From CBFDBF01 sp050304615 (lineage in GTDB: Bacteria; Pseudomonadota; Gammaproteobacteria; Chromatiales; Chromatiaceae): a DNA stretch of 64,000 nucleotides. The stretch lies in contig JBNLDW010000016.1 in the NCBI GenBank assembly GCA_050304615.1, positions 16,514 to 80,513 on the forward strand, given 5' to 3'. Below the pieces are notes generated by a model. It had not been told where the DNA came from. It made no database searches and saw only the letters and a list, made by a program, of their open reading frames with translations. The translations under genes were made by a program, and so were the position numbers. Below are positions 42,861-51,786 of the stretch, piece after piece (position 1 is the stretch's first letter; every line of letters starts with the position of its first letter).

Positions 42861-43346
42861 GTGGATACATTCAGCCATGCACTGTGGGGACGGGGCCTGT
42901 TCGGCTACCGTAGCCACCCCTGGTTGGCGCTGCTATTCGGCGCCATGCCTGACTTGGTTAGCTTTGCCCCCCTACTCGTCCTCCGCCTATTCAATGGCAC
43001 CTACGTCCCCGGCCCGCCAGCGCTAGAGACCATCCCAGCCTGGCTGTTCATCTCCTATAACGTGATGCACAGCTTCGTCACTGCGCTGCTGGTAATTGGA
43101 TTGGTGGCCTACCTAAACCGGGGTGTAGCCTTCGCCATGCTGGCATGGCCATTTCACATCTGCCTGGACTTCCCCTTTCATACTGCAGCTTATTTCCCAA
43201 CCAAGATATTCTGGCCGCTATCGGACTACTATATTGATGGTATCTCCTGGGGCACGCCAGAGGTCTGGTTTCCAAATGTTGCGGGGCTGATAGTGCTGTT
43301 TAGCTGGCGCTATATACAGCAAAAAAAGCGGTCTATACTGCCTTAA
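42861..43346 (+). CDS. YdjM-like membrane metal-dependent hydrolase family protein
   Basis: A 161-residue inner-membrane protein with about four hydrophobic segments. Histidines and aspartates in DTFSHALWG, AMPDLVSF, VMHSFVTAL and FHICLDFPFHTAAYF recall the YdjM/LexA-regulated membrane hydrolase family. GTG start at 42861 with AAAGG upstream. Reaction unknown. The strong hairpin downstream terminates both this gene and rplS. Confidence 0.75.
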   Translation: MDTFSHALWGRGLFGYRSHPWLALLFGAMPDLVSFAPLLVLRLFNGTYVPGPPALETIPAWLFISYNVMHSFVTALLVIGLVAYLNRGVAFAMLAWPFHICLDFPFHTAAYFPTKIFWPLSDYYIDGISWGTPEVWFPNVAGLIVLFSWRYIQQKKRSILP

Positions 43347-43399
43347 GACCGAGCTATGCGCTTGCTGCGAGGGCAACAAAATAGCACAGCTGCAGACGC

Positions 43400-43433
43400 A
43401 AAAAAGCCACCTTGCTTACGCAGGGTGGCTTTT
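43400..43433. terminator. Bidirectional intrinsic terminator between the membrane hydrolase gene and rplS
   Basis: AAAAGCCACC-TTGCTTACGCA-GGGTGGCTTTT forms a stem of about nine pairs with A-tract on one side and T-tract on the other. In the minus direction the run is TTTTTT. It ends the rpsP-rimM-trmD-rplS operon. Confidence 0.9.
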
Positions 43434-43457
43434 GTCTATCATGGACGAGCCGAATAA

Positions 43458-43802
43458 CTAAATCTTCTCTTTAATTCGGGCTGCCTTACCGGTGCGACCA
43501 CGCAGGTAGTACAACTTGGCACTGCGAACATCACCGCGCCGGGTCACTTTAATGCTATCAACCAGGGCGCTATATGTCTGGAAGGTACGCTCTACACCCT
43601 CACCGTGAGAAATCTTGCGCACAGTAAAGGCGGAGTTCAAACCGCGATTGCGCTTGCCTATTACCACACCTTCATAGGCCTGCAGTCGTTCACGTTCGCC
43701 CTCTTTAACCTTCACCTGAACGATTACGGTGTCTCCTGCTCTAAAATCTGGAATCTCGCGGCCCATCTGCTCGGCTTCAAGTTCCTGTATGATCTTGCTC
43801 AT
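43458..43802 (-). CDS. rplS: Ribosomal protein L19
   Basis: A 114-residue L19, last gene of the rpsP-rimM-trmD-rplS operon. ATG 43802 with GAGAGGATC upstream gives MSKIIQELEAEQM; conserved DFRAGDTVIVQVKVKEG and YEGVVIGKRNRGLNSAFTVRK follow. Longer in-frame starts run into trmD. Confidence 0.98.
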   Translation of the reverse strand: MSKIIQELEAEQMGREIPDFRAGDTVIVQVKVKEGERERLQAYEGVVIGKRNRGLNSAFTVRKISHGEGVERTFQTYSALVDSIKVTRRGDVRSAKLYYLRGRTGKAARIKEKI

Positions 43803-43824
43803 GATCCTCTCACTCCCACTTTTC

Positions 43825-44568
43825 TCAATTGGCACTGGTATGCGCCGCAATAAACTCTTCCAGCAGAAGTCTCTCTGCTGCACTCAAATCTCTATCGACC
43901 AACAGCTCCGGTCGCCGCATCCAGGTTCGACCAAGTGACTGCTGTAGCCGCCAGCGACGTATCGCCGCGTGATCGCCACTACGTAACACCTCTGGCACCG
44001 CCTCGCCCTCAAATGTTTCTGGACGGGTGTAGTGCGGACAGTCCAGCAGGCCATCCATGTAGGAGTCCTGCTCGGCTGAATCGGCGTCTCCCAATACCCC
44101 TGGAAGAAGTCGAATAACACTGTCCATCAGTACCAGCGCTGGCAACTCCCCACCGCTGAGTACGTAATCACCGATTGACCACTCCTCGTCAACATGGCGA
44201 TTAATAAGCCGTTCATCCACACCTTCGTAGCGGCCTGCAACCAGGATAATCCCATCCCGTTCTGCCAGTTCACCAACCCCAGCCTGATCTAGGCTGCGCC
44301 CCTGGGGGCTAAGGTAGGCAACCCGCGCTTCAGGTTGCGCCTCTCTGGCTGCGCTGATAGCCGCTGCCAGGGGCTCTGCCAACATCACCATTCCTGGGCC
44401 ACCGCCGTAGGGGCGGTCATCCACGGTACGGTGGGTATCGTTGGTGTAGTCCCGTGGATTCCACAGGGAAAGCTCCACCAACCCTCTAGCCACTGCCCGT
44501 CCGGTGACGCCTTCGCCAACCATGGCCTGGATCATCTGCGGGAACAGCGTAACCACGTCAAAACGCAT
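43825..44568 (-). CDS. trmD: tRNA (guanine-N1)-methyltransferase TrmD
   Basis: A 247-residue SPOUT methyltransferase making m1G37 in tRNA. The trefoil-knot residues are in PYGGGPGMVM, VAGRYEGVDER and LSGGELPALVLMD. Operon position between rimM and rplS is standard. Confidence 0.98.
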   Translation of the reverse strand: MRFDVVTLFPQMIQAMVGEGVTGRAVARGLVELSLWNPRDYTNDTHRTVDDRPYGGGPGMVMLAEPLAAAISAAREAQPEARVAYLSPQGRSLDQAGVGELAERDGIILVAGRYEGVDERLINRHVDEEWSIGDYVLSGGELPALVLMDSVIRLLPGVLGDADSAEQDSYMDGLLDCPHYTRPETFEGEAVPEVLRSGDHAAIRRWRLQQSLGRTWMRRPELLVDRDLSAAERLLLEEFIAAHTSAN

Positions 44569-44581
44569 AACACCAACCCCG

Positions 44582-45100
44582 TCAGAACTCCGGATCCCAC
44601 TCCACAGTGATTACACCACCATCGAGATCCACCTCGAATATCACTTGGTCGATAAACGGGAGCAGTCGTTCGCGCTCACCTTGTACCACCATTACATCAT
44701 TGGCGCCTGTCTCTAGCAGGTGATCCACCCTGCCCAGATCCGTCCCCTCCGTGGTCCTTACCAGCAGACCCTCCAGGTCTTTCCAATAATAGCTACCATC
44801 TTCCGCCGCCGGCAGCTGTTCTCGCGGAATGGCAATATTGGCTCCTACCAGTTCTCTTGCCAGATCCCTATCGCTGTATCCCTGCAGCTGCGCAATAATC
44901 CCTTTGCCGTGCGCCTTGCCGGCCTGGAGCTGATACTCTTTCCAGCCATCTCCATGCGACAGGTACCAGCTACTGTAATCCAGAATATTGGTAAGGGGGG
45001 AGGTATGAGAATACACCTTCACCCAACCCTGAATACCAAACAGGCCGGAGATCCGACCCATGATGACCCACTCGGAGCCATCTTCTGCCACTACGGGCAT
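44582..45100 (-). CDS. rimM: Ribosome maturation factor RimM
   Basis: A 172-residue RimM, needed for 30S 3'-domain maturation with S13/S19. The N-terminal GRISGLFGIQGWVKVYSHT and C-terminal PRC-barrel residues LPFIDQVIFEVDLDGG are typical. ATG 45100 is preferred over a TTG at 45109; it starts 15 bases after the rpsP stop. Confidence 0.95.
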   Translation of the reverse strand: MPVVAEDGSEWVIMGRISGLFGIQGWVKVYSHTSPLTNILDYSSWYLSHGDGWKEYQLQAGKAHGKGIIAQLQGYSDRDLARELVGANIAIPREQLPAAEDGSYYWKDLEGLLVRTTEGTDLGRVDHLLETGANDVMVVQGERERLLPFIDQVIFEVDLDGGVITVEWDPEF

Positions 45101-45115
45101 CGACCCCAATACCAG

Positions 45116-45367
45116 CTATGCAGCGGCCTTGGCATGATCCTTGAGCAGCTTGGATACACGATCAGAGGCCTGCGCACCCTGGGAAACCCAGTGATCCACA
45201 CGCGTACGATCTACCCGTAGACGCTCCTCACCACCCGTGGCGATAGGATTAAAAAAGCCGACCCGCTCAATATAACGGCCATCTCTGGCCCTGCGGCTAT
45301 CTGCCACCACAATGTGATAGAAGGGCCGCTTCTTGGCGCCCGCACGTGCAAGACGAATTGTTACCAT
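45116..45367 (-). CDS. rpsP: Ribosomal protein S16
   Basis: An 83-residue S16: MVTIRLARAGAKKRPFYHIV, DGRYIERVGFFNPIA. First gene of the rpsP-rimM-trmD-rplS operon; TAAGG lies before the ATG. Confidence 0.98.
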   Translation of the reverse strand: MVTIRLARAGAKKRPFYHIVVADSRRARDGRYIERVGFFNPIATGGEERLRVDRTRVDHWVSQGAQASDRVSKLLKDHAKAAA

Positions 45368-45641
45368 CGTTTAAACCTTAATATATAGATATCAGTTGTG
45401 CCTACACACCATCGGGGAGAAAACCCGACAGCAGGTAAACCGGGCATTGTACGGCATTTTAGGGAAAAGTGAAGCATTTATTGAGGGATCTGGCCGGCAA
45501 TCGGAGTCCGCTTGCCAGCATATTACTTCAATATCCTAAGAGTGTATGCAATCCGTAGCTGTTAAGGGGCAACAGGCCAGGGCAAAAAAACCTGACACTC
45601 TGTAAAAACTTCTTTTTAGCCGCAAATAGACGCGATTCTGA
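45368..45641. other. Intergenic region between ffh and rpsP
   Basis: A 274-base gap that probably carries the rpsP operon promoter. At 45618-45633 it contains AGCCGCAAATAGACGC, identical to 48141-48156; the match is part of a dispersed repeat. No SRP RNA or other gene is recognisable. Confidence 0.5.
45618..45633 (+). repeat. Fragment of dispersed repeat (copy A)
   Basis: Sixteen bases AGCCGCAAATAGACGC are identical at 48141-48156. Too short to define alone, but both copies sit in intergenic DNA. Confidence 0.5.
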
Positions 45642-46997
45642 CTAAAATGGCATCCCGCCGCCCGGCCCCTTCATACCCCGCATCATAGCTGCCATGCCGC
45701 CGCCCTTCATCTTTTTCATCATCTTCTGCATTTGGGTGAACTGCTTCAACAGCTTGTTTACATGCTGCACCTGGGTACCGGAACCGGCCGCTATACGGCG
45801 CTTGCGGGAGCCCTTTATAACCGCCGGAAAACGGCGCTCCTGAGGGGTCATGGAGTTGATTATGGCCGTCAGTCGGCCCATCTCCCGGTCGTTTACCTGG
45901 TCTTTTACCCGCTCCGATACCTGCCCCATTCCCGGCAGTTTATCTATGAGTGAGCTCATCCCGCCCATGTTGGACATCTGCTCCAGCTGCCCTTTAAAAT
46001 CTTCCAGATCAAAGCCCTTGCCCTTTTGTATCTTCTTTGCCAACTTCTCTGCCTGGGCATGATCTACCTTGCGCTGTACCTCCTCTACCAGGGTGAGCAT
46101 ATCGCCCATCCCGAGGATACGCGAGGCGACCCGTTCTGGGTGGAATGGCTCCAGCTCTGTACTCTTTTCACCCACCCCCAGAAACTTGATCGGCTTGCCA
46201 GTGATGTGGCGAATCGAGAGGGCCGCACCACCCCTGGCATCACCATCTGTTTTGGTGAGAATGACGCCGGTCAGCGGTAGTGCCTGGTCAAATGCCTTGG
46301 CAGTATTGGCGGCATCCTGCCCGGTCATGCTATCTACCACAAACAACGTCTCAATCGGATTGACCGCTGCGTGCAACTGCTTGATCTCCTCCATCATCTC
46401 CGCATCCACATGGAGGCGACCAGCGGTATCAATAATCAGCACATCGACGAACTGTTTGCGCGCCTGCTCCAGGGCCTTGGTGGCAATCTCGAGCGGCTTC
46501 TGCTCTCCGCTACTTGGACAGAACTGCGCCCCCACCTCGGCAGCAAGGGTCTGTAGTTGCTCGATAGCGGCGGGACGATAGATATCACAACTCACCACCA
46601 TGGCCGATTTTTTCTGGCTCTCTTTTAACCAACGTGCCAACTTGGCCACACTGGTGGTCTTACCAGACCCCTGGAGGCCAGCCATCAGGATCACCGCTGG
46701 TGGCGTAGTGGCCAGATTGAGTGCCTCATTGGCCTCACCCATCAGGTGTGTCAGCTCATCATTGACAATTTTGATGAATGCCTGTCCTGGGGTGAGACTA
46801 CGCGCCACCTCCTCGCCCAGCGCCTTCTCCTTTACCTGCTCGGTAAAACTACGTACCACTGGCAGGGCGACATCCGCCTCCAGTAGCGCCCGCCGTACCT
46901 CTCGCAGTGACTCCTCTATATTCTCCTCACTGAGACGGCCCTGACCCTTGAGTCTATTGAGGACGCCACCAAGTCTGTCAGTCAGATTTTCAAACAT
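45642..46997 (-). CDS. ffh: Signal recognition particle protein Ffh
   Basis: A 451-residue SRP54 GTPase that delivers inner-membrane proteins to FtsY. N-domain helices, then the G-domain with GLQGSGKTTSVAKLA, DTAGRLHVD, TKTDGDARGGAAL, and a methionine-rich M-domain ending in a Met/Lys/Gly-rich tail. Upstream of rpsP on the same strand. Confidence 0.98.
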   Translation of the reverse strand: MFENLTDRLGGVLNRLKGQGRLSEENIEESLREVRRALLEADVALPVVRSFTEQVKEKALGEEVARSLTPGQAFIKIVNDELTHLMGEANEALNLATTPPAVILMAGLQGSGKTTSVAKLARWLKESQKKSAMVVSCDIYRPAAIEQLQTLAAEVGAQFCPSSGEQKPLEIATKALEQARKQFVDVLIIDTAGRLHVDAEMMEEIKQLHAAVNPIETLFVVDSMTGQDAANTAKAFDQALPLTGVILTKTDGDARGGAALSIRHITGKPIKFLGVGEKSTELEPFHPERVASRILGMGDMLTLVEEVQRKVDHAQAEKLAKKIQKGKGFDLEDFKGQLEQMSNMGGMSSLIDKLPGMGQVSERVKDQVNDREMGRLTAIINSMTPQERRFPAVIKGSRKRRIAAGSGTQVQHVNKLLKQFTQMQKMMKKMKGGGMAAMMRGMKGPGGGMPF

Positions 46998-47228
46998 GCC
47001 AATTCATCTCTAAATTCAGGAATCCATGTGTTAAGTTGCAGTTGAGTCAGGCGCCATTATAACAGGGGCCTGTCTGGTTTATCCGTTTACAGTAAAAATT
47101 CATGGTAACCAGGCAGACTAGTCTGCAACACAAGCTAGGCGACGGCTCTGGCTTTCAAGCTCAACCAACTTCCAGTTGGAAAAACCTCCTTCCCACCCCC
47201 CAGCCAAATATGCGATCATCAACAGATT

Positions 47229-48035
47229 ATGAGCTCGCCGTTACTCGCCATACCAGCCATCCTGCTCTACCTGACCAGCGCCCTGCTGATTGGGCTCTGC
47301 CTGTTTGGTAAAAGCGACTGCAAACAGCGCTCGCGCCGTCCGGGCGTCCATCTTGGACTGGGTGGCGCCATCCTCCATGGCGCACTGCTCTACCAGAATA
47401 TCTTTGTCTCTGCCGGAATCAATCTAGGGTTCTTTAATGCCATCTCGCTGGTAACCTGGATCATCGTTCTGGTACTTATGCTCTCCACGCTGACCAAGCC
47501 GGTGGAGAATCTGGGCATCATACTCCTCCCCCTGGCAGCGATAGCAATCGCCCTGGAGATGAACTTTGACTCCGCCCGTTTCCTGGCGGCAGATGCATCC
47601 TGGGGGCTACGGATACATGTCCTCATATCGCTCCTGGCCTATAGCCTACTTGCCATGGCCAGCGTACAGGCGATCCTGCTGGCGATCCAAGACCACCACC
47701 TGCATAGCGGCCACCCAGGCGGCTTCATCCGCGCACTGCCACCACTACAGACCATGGAGGCGCTGCTGTTTGAGATGATCGGTGCTGGCTTTTTGCTGCT
47801 CACCATATCCCTGTTTAGTGGCTTCCTGTTTCTGGATGATATGTTTGCCCAGCGGATGGTACACAAGAGCATCCTCTCCATGCTCGCCTGGCTGGTATTT
47901 GGTGGGTTGTTATGGGGACGTTACCGTTTCGGCTGGCGTGGGCAGAAGGCACTTACCTGGACCCTGGTGGGATTTGTGGTACTGATGCTGGCCTACTTTG
48001 GCAGCAAGTTTGTGGTTGAGCTGCTACTGACCTAG
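47229..48035 (+). CDS. CcsA/YpjD-like inner-membrane protein
   Basis: A 268-residue protein with about eight transmembrane helices and the WGLRIHVLISLLAYSLL segment of the CcsA/ResC cytochrome c assembly family. Near the C-terminus, MVHKSILSMLAWLVFGGLLWGRYRFGWRGQKA recalls the tryptophan-rich end. In gammaproteobacteria the gene commonly lies divergent from ffh, as here, and is called ypjD/corE; its exact role is unsettled. Confidence 0.88.
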   Translation: MSSPLLAIPAILLYLTSALLIGLCLFGKSDCKQRSRRPGVHLGLGGAILHGALLYQNIFVSAGINLGFFNAISLVTWIIVLVLMLSTLTKPVENLGIILLPLAAIAIALEMNFDSARFLAADASWGLRIHVLISLLAYSLLAMASVQAILLAIQDHHLHSGHPGGFIRALPPLQTMEALLFEMIGAGFLLLTISLFSGFLFLDDMFAQRMVHKSILSMLAWLVFGGLLWGRYRFGWRGQKALTWTLVGFVVLMLAYFGSKFVVELLLT

Positions 48036-48379
48036 CCTACATATTGCGTTGCCGCCATCCCGATAGTCGGCGCAATTCGCAACCATTATGGCGGAACAGG
48101 CCACGGGAAAGGACTAATGCTCTTGCCACTTAACTTAATAAGCCGCAAATAGACGCAATGGACGCTATGAAAATTCAGCTTATATTCAAACAGTTATGAC
48201 CTTTGCATTCTTCGTCTACACGGATGTAGGCGAGGGGCGTGAGCAGGAGCGGAAGCTTAGCGTTGAAATACAGGTTTGTGGGACAGCAGTGGGCCTGGAC
48301 AATAGTTCATTTGCGTAGCTTTGCGGTGATTGGCATGCATTCGCGGCCAAGAAAGTATGTCAACATTGCGATAGGCAGA
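48036..48379. other. Intergenic region with dispersed repeat copy B
   Basis: A 344-base region with no gene. Its central part (48141-48290) is a dispersed repeat with an inserted module, described separately. Its end contains a degenerate TTTGCGTAGCTTTGCGGTGA segment of the same repeat style. Confidence 0.6.
48177..48287 (+). repeat. Dispersed repeat copy B carrying an internal 41-bp module
   Basis: 48177-48287 matches the reverse complement of 63796-63876 along both flanks (TTCAAACAG, ACCTTTGC, TTCTTCG, then TTAGCGTTGAAATA and GGTTTGTGGGACAGC). In copy B the middle CGTCTCTGCGC of the other copy is replaced by 48215-48255 (TCTACACGG to GGAGCGGAAG). The same module occurs at 63914-63955. Confidence 0.85.
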
Positions 48380-48697
48380 CTAACCCCCAACCTTGCGATA
48401 GGCAGTAGTGGCCTGCCGCCCCTTATGGATCTTTCCCAGCACCGAGCCTATCTTGCGCTGCGCCTTGGCACACATCCCCATCAGCCGATTATCGAACTCT
48501 ATAATCTGCTCAAGGTCGGTTACTGTGGAGGGTATAGTGGCCTGCTCTGCAGTGAGCGGAAAGGTGGTGGCAATTAGCTGACGCCGCTCGGCCTCAAGAT
48601 CAACCACCTCCTCCCACTCGTCGGCCTCAGCCAGTTGCAACATCTGCAAAGAGAGCTGCAGTATCTGCTGTAGCGGGGATGGAACGGAGTGTATCAT
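48380..48697 (-). CDS. fliT: FliT-like flagellar export chaperone
   Basis: A 105-residue helical protein directly after fliS, the standard place for fliT. LQQILQLSLQMLQLAEADEWEEVVDLEAERRQ fits the first helical hairpin. FliT-type proteins bind FliD and the FlhDC or FliI components; sequence conservation in the family is low, so the assignment leans on position. AGGAGG precedes the ATG. Confidence 0.75.
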   Translation of the reverse strand: MIHSVPSPLQQILQLSLQMLQLAEADEWEEVVDLEAERRQLIATTFPLTAEQATIPSTVTDLEQIIEFDNRLMGMCAKAQRKIGSVLGKIHKGRQATTAYRKVGG

Positions 48698-48769
48698 TGC
48701 AAGACCTCCTGTCTATTATGGACGCAGAAGATTGCGCTATCCTGGGTCATGGCTAGATTAGAGTCTTCC

Positions 48770-49204
48770 CTAGCCGGCAACAGATGCCGCCCCGCGAGAC
48801 GCCATACTTCTAACATGTTCCGGCATGACATCCCATGCGGACTTGATCTCAAGCAGCAGCGATGTCACCTCTTCGATAATGGCTATATCATTCTTCCTGT
48901 TCGCCTCTAGCAGACGTCGCGTCATATAGTCGTATAGATTGTCCAGATTATTGGCAATGTCACCACCAGCCTTGGCATCCAGACTGTCACGCAGTCCATT
49001 GATAATAGAAATAGCCCAGCTTATATACTTGCTTTTGCCTTCAAAATCTTTGCGCTCCATCTGCCCTTTGGCGATGGCCATCTTGTCCAGCGCCCCCTCC
49101 ATCAGCATCTGTACCAGACGATGGGCCGATGCCCCCTCGATACCACTACTTACTCCAACCGCTTGATACTTGTTTAGGGCAGAATTGATGCCAGATTTAG
49201 TCAT
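48770..49204 (-). CDS. fliS: Flagellin export chaperone FliS
   Basis: A 144-residue four-helix FliS: ALNKYQAVGVSSGIEGASAHRLVQMLMEGALDKM opens it and NNLDNLYDYMTRRLLEANRKND is the conserved flagellin-binding helix. It prevents early flagellin polymerisation. Between fliD and fliT. Confidence 0.95.
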   Translation of the reverse strand: MTKSGINSALNKYQAVGVSSGIEGASAHRLVQMLMEGALDKMAIAKGQMERKDFEGKSKYISWAISIINGLRDSLDAKAGGDIANNLDNLYDYMTRRLLEANRKNDIAIIEEVTSLLLEIKSAWDVMPEHVRSMASRGAASVAG

Positions 49205-49241
49205 GCATGCTTCCTCTTATTTACCTTATTTGTTATCAAAG

Positions 49242-51245
49242 CTAGCTACTACTGGGACTGTATGCACCAGGCAACGAGGCCAACTGCTGCGTCAGATAGC
49301 TACTGGTGGCCTGCAACTGAGACAGCATTATGTCCAGCGCAGCAAACTGGGTCTGGTAGCGCGCCTCGATTGCGGCAATCCGCCGATCCAGACGCTCCCG
49401 CTCTTCATCGATATAGTCCAGCCGGTCATTCAGGCCATCAGAACGGATATCTATAAGGCTGCCAGTGGCCGTATAGGTATCAAGTAGCGCATCCAGCTGG
49501 CTGGCTACTCCACGGGTAAAGGATAGGGTTCCACGCGCCCCTAGGGCACCCCCGGATACAGTGAGCTGTAGACCATCGGTATCACCGCTACCATATAACA
49601 CTTGGCCGATACCGGTCGCTGCGACACCGCCAATGGTACCTGCCACGTTCACTCCATCGACATCAGAGCCGGTATCTAGTCCAAGCCCGGTACCCTCTAC
49701 GGTAGTAAGCTCCACCTTAGAGGCATCACCATAACTGGCCGAGGTGATCACAAAGTGGTCCGTATCATAGCTAACTACAACACTGACACCACCACTCTGG
49801 ATGGCACTCTCGCCATTGATCTGGCTCTGTAGCTGAGCGGCCAGATCATCACCAGAGGCATAAGTCCCCTGGGTCAAGGTTACAGTGCCTGACTGAATAC
49901 CATCTACATTGATCTCAAAGGTGTCGTTGCTGGCATCCACCGTCAGTGCGGCAACGCCGCCGGTAAATTCACCCTTGGTGGCAAGCTGGGTGATCGTCAA
50001 CGCGTAGTCACCCACCACGGTATCGTCAGTGGAGCTTACGTAACTTATTAAGGAATCACTGGAGGTACCGGTTGCGGCGAAGACCTTTGCCACCGCATTG
50101 ATATCATCTTCCAGCGCAGCACTGAGATCACTCGAATCCAGCTCCAAGGTCCCATCCAGTTGAAATGAGATGCCAATCTGAGCGAGCGACGTGTACTGCC
50201 CCGTCAACCCTGAGATAGCGCCGGTCAGGATATTACGAATATTGCTGCTGACGCTATTGACCATAGAGTCACCCAGCAAAATACCTCCCTCCTCGGTGCT
50301 GGCGTCGTATCCAGCCAGGTCATCAAGGGTAGAATTTAGTGTATTGTAGCTATCCACAAAGGCTTGAAGCTGAGCGGTAATGCCGGTCAGATCCTGGGTC
50401 AAGGTCAGGGTTGCTGGTGTGCCAGATGTCTCACCGGTAAGCTCCAGTGTCACCCCCTCGATAGCTCCGCTCACCGAGTTGGAAGAGCGGGTCATGCTAA
50501 GACCATCAATACTGAATGCGGCATCCTGAGCCGTCGCGGTCTCACTCATATTCTTACCGTTACCCAGCGTCCCGGTAGGGTCATAGGCAAGCTGAGAGAG
50601 TCCTGCGTTATCCAGGTTATTACCATCCCCGGTGTCTGTTACCGTAACCTCCAGGCTGTTGGCAGCACCGGAATCATCTGATTTAAACAACAAGCGGTAA
50701 CCACTGCCATCGTTGACAATACTGGCCGTCACGCCGGCATCCGCCGCATTTACTGCATCACGGATCCCCTGGAGGCTGTTATTGGTGGCATCAATAGTAA
50801 CATTCTCAATCGCCTTTGCCGGATTGGCAGTAAAGGTGCCATCATAGGTACCAAAACGAAAGGTGATCGTCCCCGTCCCCACGGTATCTGCCGTGCTGGT
50901 AAACGCAGCAGATGCAACCCGGTGGGACTGGGCAAGATCTGTAACCTCTATGGAATGGCTTCCAGGGGAGACATCCCCGGAAGCGGTTGCAGTAAATACA
51001 TCAGAGTCGCTAGAGGTGGCAGTTGTTTGCCGAAAGGTGGCCGCACTTTGCAGGCTGGTGAGTGCATCGTCAAATGTCGATAGCCCACTCTTGAACGTAC
51101 CATAGGCGGAAAGTTTCGCCTGTATCGTCACCTCCCTAAGATCCAACAGGGCCTCTTTGGGGGCACGTTCCGCTGCTACCAGTTGCTCGACCATTGACGC
51201 AAGATCAAGACCGGAACCAGCACCAAGTGATGTAATAGTAGCCAT
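49242..51245 (-). CDS. fliD: Flagellar filament cap protein FliD
   Basis: A 667-residue cap protein (hook-associated protein 2). ATG 51245 follows GAGAGGATA and gives MATITSLGAGSGLDLASMVEQLV. A long Ser/Thr/Asp/Gly-rich variable centre follows, then the C-terminal D0 (RLDRRIAAIEARYQTQFAALD) coil. Larger than E. coli FliD (468), so extra exposed domains. Confidence 0.95.
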   Translation of the reverse strand: MATITSLGAGSGLDLASMVEQLVAAERAPKEALLDLREVTIQAKLSAYGTFKSGLSTFDDALTSLQSAATFRQTTATSSDSDVFTATASGDVSPGSHSIEVTDLAQSHRVASAAFTSTADTVGTGTITFRFGTYDGTFTANPAKAIENVTIDATNNSLQGIRDAVNAADAGVTASIVNDGSGYRLLFKSDDSGAANSLEVTVTDTGDGNNLDNAGLSQLAYDPTGTLGNGKNMSETATAQDAAFSIDGLSMTRSSNSVSGAIEGVTLELTGETSGTPATLTLTQDLTGITAQLQAFVDSYNTLNSTLDDLAGYDASTEEGGILLGDSMVNSVSSNIRNILTGAISGLTGQYTSLAQIGISFQLDGTLELDSSDLSAALEDDINAVAKVFAATGTSSDSLISYVSSTDDTVVGDYALTITQLATKGEFTGGVAALTVDASNDTFEINVDGIQSGTVTLTQGTYASGDDLAAQLQSQINGESAIQSGGVSVVVSYDTDHFVITSASYGDASKVELTTVEGTGLGLDTGSDVDGVNVAGTIGGVAATGIGQVLYGSGDTDGLQLTVSGGALGARGTLSFTRGVASQLDALLDTYTATGSLIDIRSDGLNDRLDYIDEERERLDRRIAAIEARYQTQFAALDIMLSQLQATSSYLTQQLASLPGAYSPSSS

Positions 51246-51321
51246 TATCCTCTCATTAGGCGGTAATGCTCTACCGCGCAAATCCTCTTGTGTAATGAAT
51301 AGCTAGCAATCTAAATGCCAA

Positions 51322-51714
51322 CTATACCGTGCCGCGAAATATCACTCCCTGCTCTTCGTTAAGTTCGGTCAACCGATGAGCCAAGTTTAGTATCTCTTCC
51401 GAGGGTATCTGCCGGATAACCTCATCCGTCTCCGCATCAATGACCCTTACCACGGAACGTCCGCTAGCGTCATCAATACTAAACTGCAGGTTGCGGCGCA
51501 GATTCTGCACCTTTGCGTTCATCTCACGCACCGTCTCCTGCAACTTCTCGGAATCTACCCCTCGTGCCACCTCCTGCTGCACCCGCGAATCTTGCACGGG
51601 CCTGGTGGCACTGGAGGCATTGATCTTCTGCTTGGCCTGTACCGGATCCTTACGAGCCACAGAGGATGAGCGCCGCAACTCCATTACCATCGTATTGGAT
51701 AGTTCTGTTGTCAT
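51322..51714 (-). CDS. flaG: FlaG family protein
   Basis: A 130-residue protein with a FlaG domain in its C-terminal half (VQNLRRNLQFSIDDASGRSVVRVIDAETDEVIRQIPSEEIL). FlaG influences filament length. ATG 51714 has AGAGGTG upstream. Between fliC and fliD. Confidence 0.92.
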   Translation of the reverse strand: MTTELSNTMVMELRRSSSVARKDPVQAKQKINASSATRPVQDSRVQQEVARGVDSEKLQETVREMNAKVQNLRRNLQFSIDDASGRSVVRVIDAETDEVIRQIPSEEILNLAHRLTELNEEQGVIFRGTV

Positions 51715-51740
51715 TGGTTTCACCTCTTCATAAGATTTAC

Positions 51741-51767
51741 GGGGCCGGGCCGGAGAGGTCCGGCCCC
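51741..51767. other. Strong GC hairpin between fliC and flaG
   Basis: GGGGCCGGGCC-GGAGA-GGTCCGGCCCC forms an 11-bp stem with one mismatch, 19 bases after the fliC stop on its strand. There is no T-tract, so partial termination or 3'-end stabilisation of the abundant flagellin messenger is likelier than full termination. Confidence 0.6.
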
Positions 51768-51786
51768 ATAATCACCTATGCCTCTG

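Noticed and set aside
45368..45641. Possible SRP RNA gene next to ffh
   Set aside because: No GGAA-tetraloop hairpin with the 4.5S core sequence could be found on either strand.
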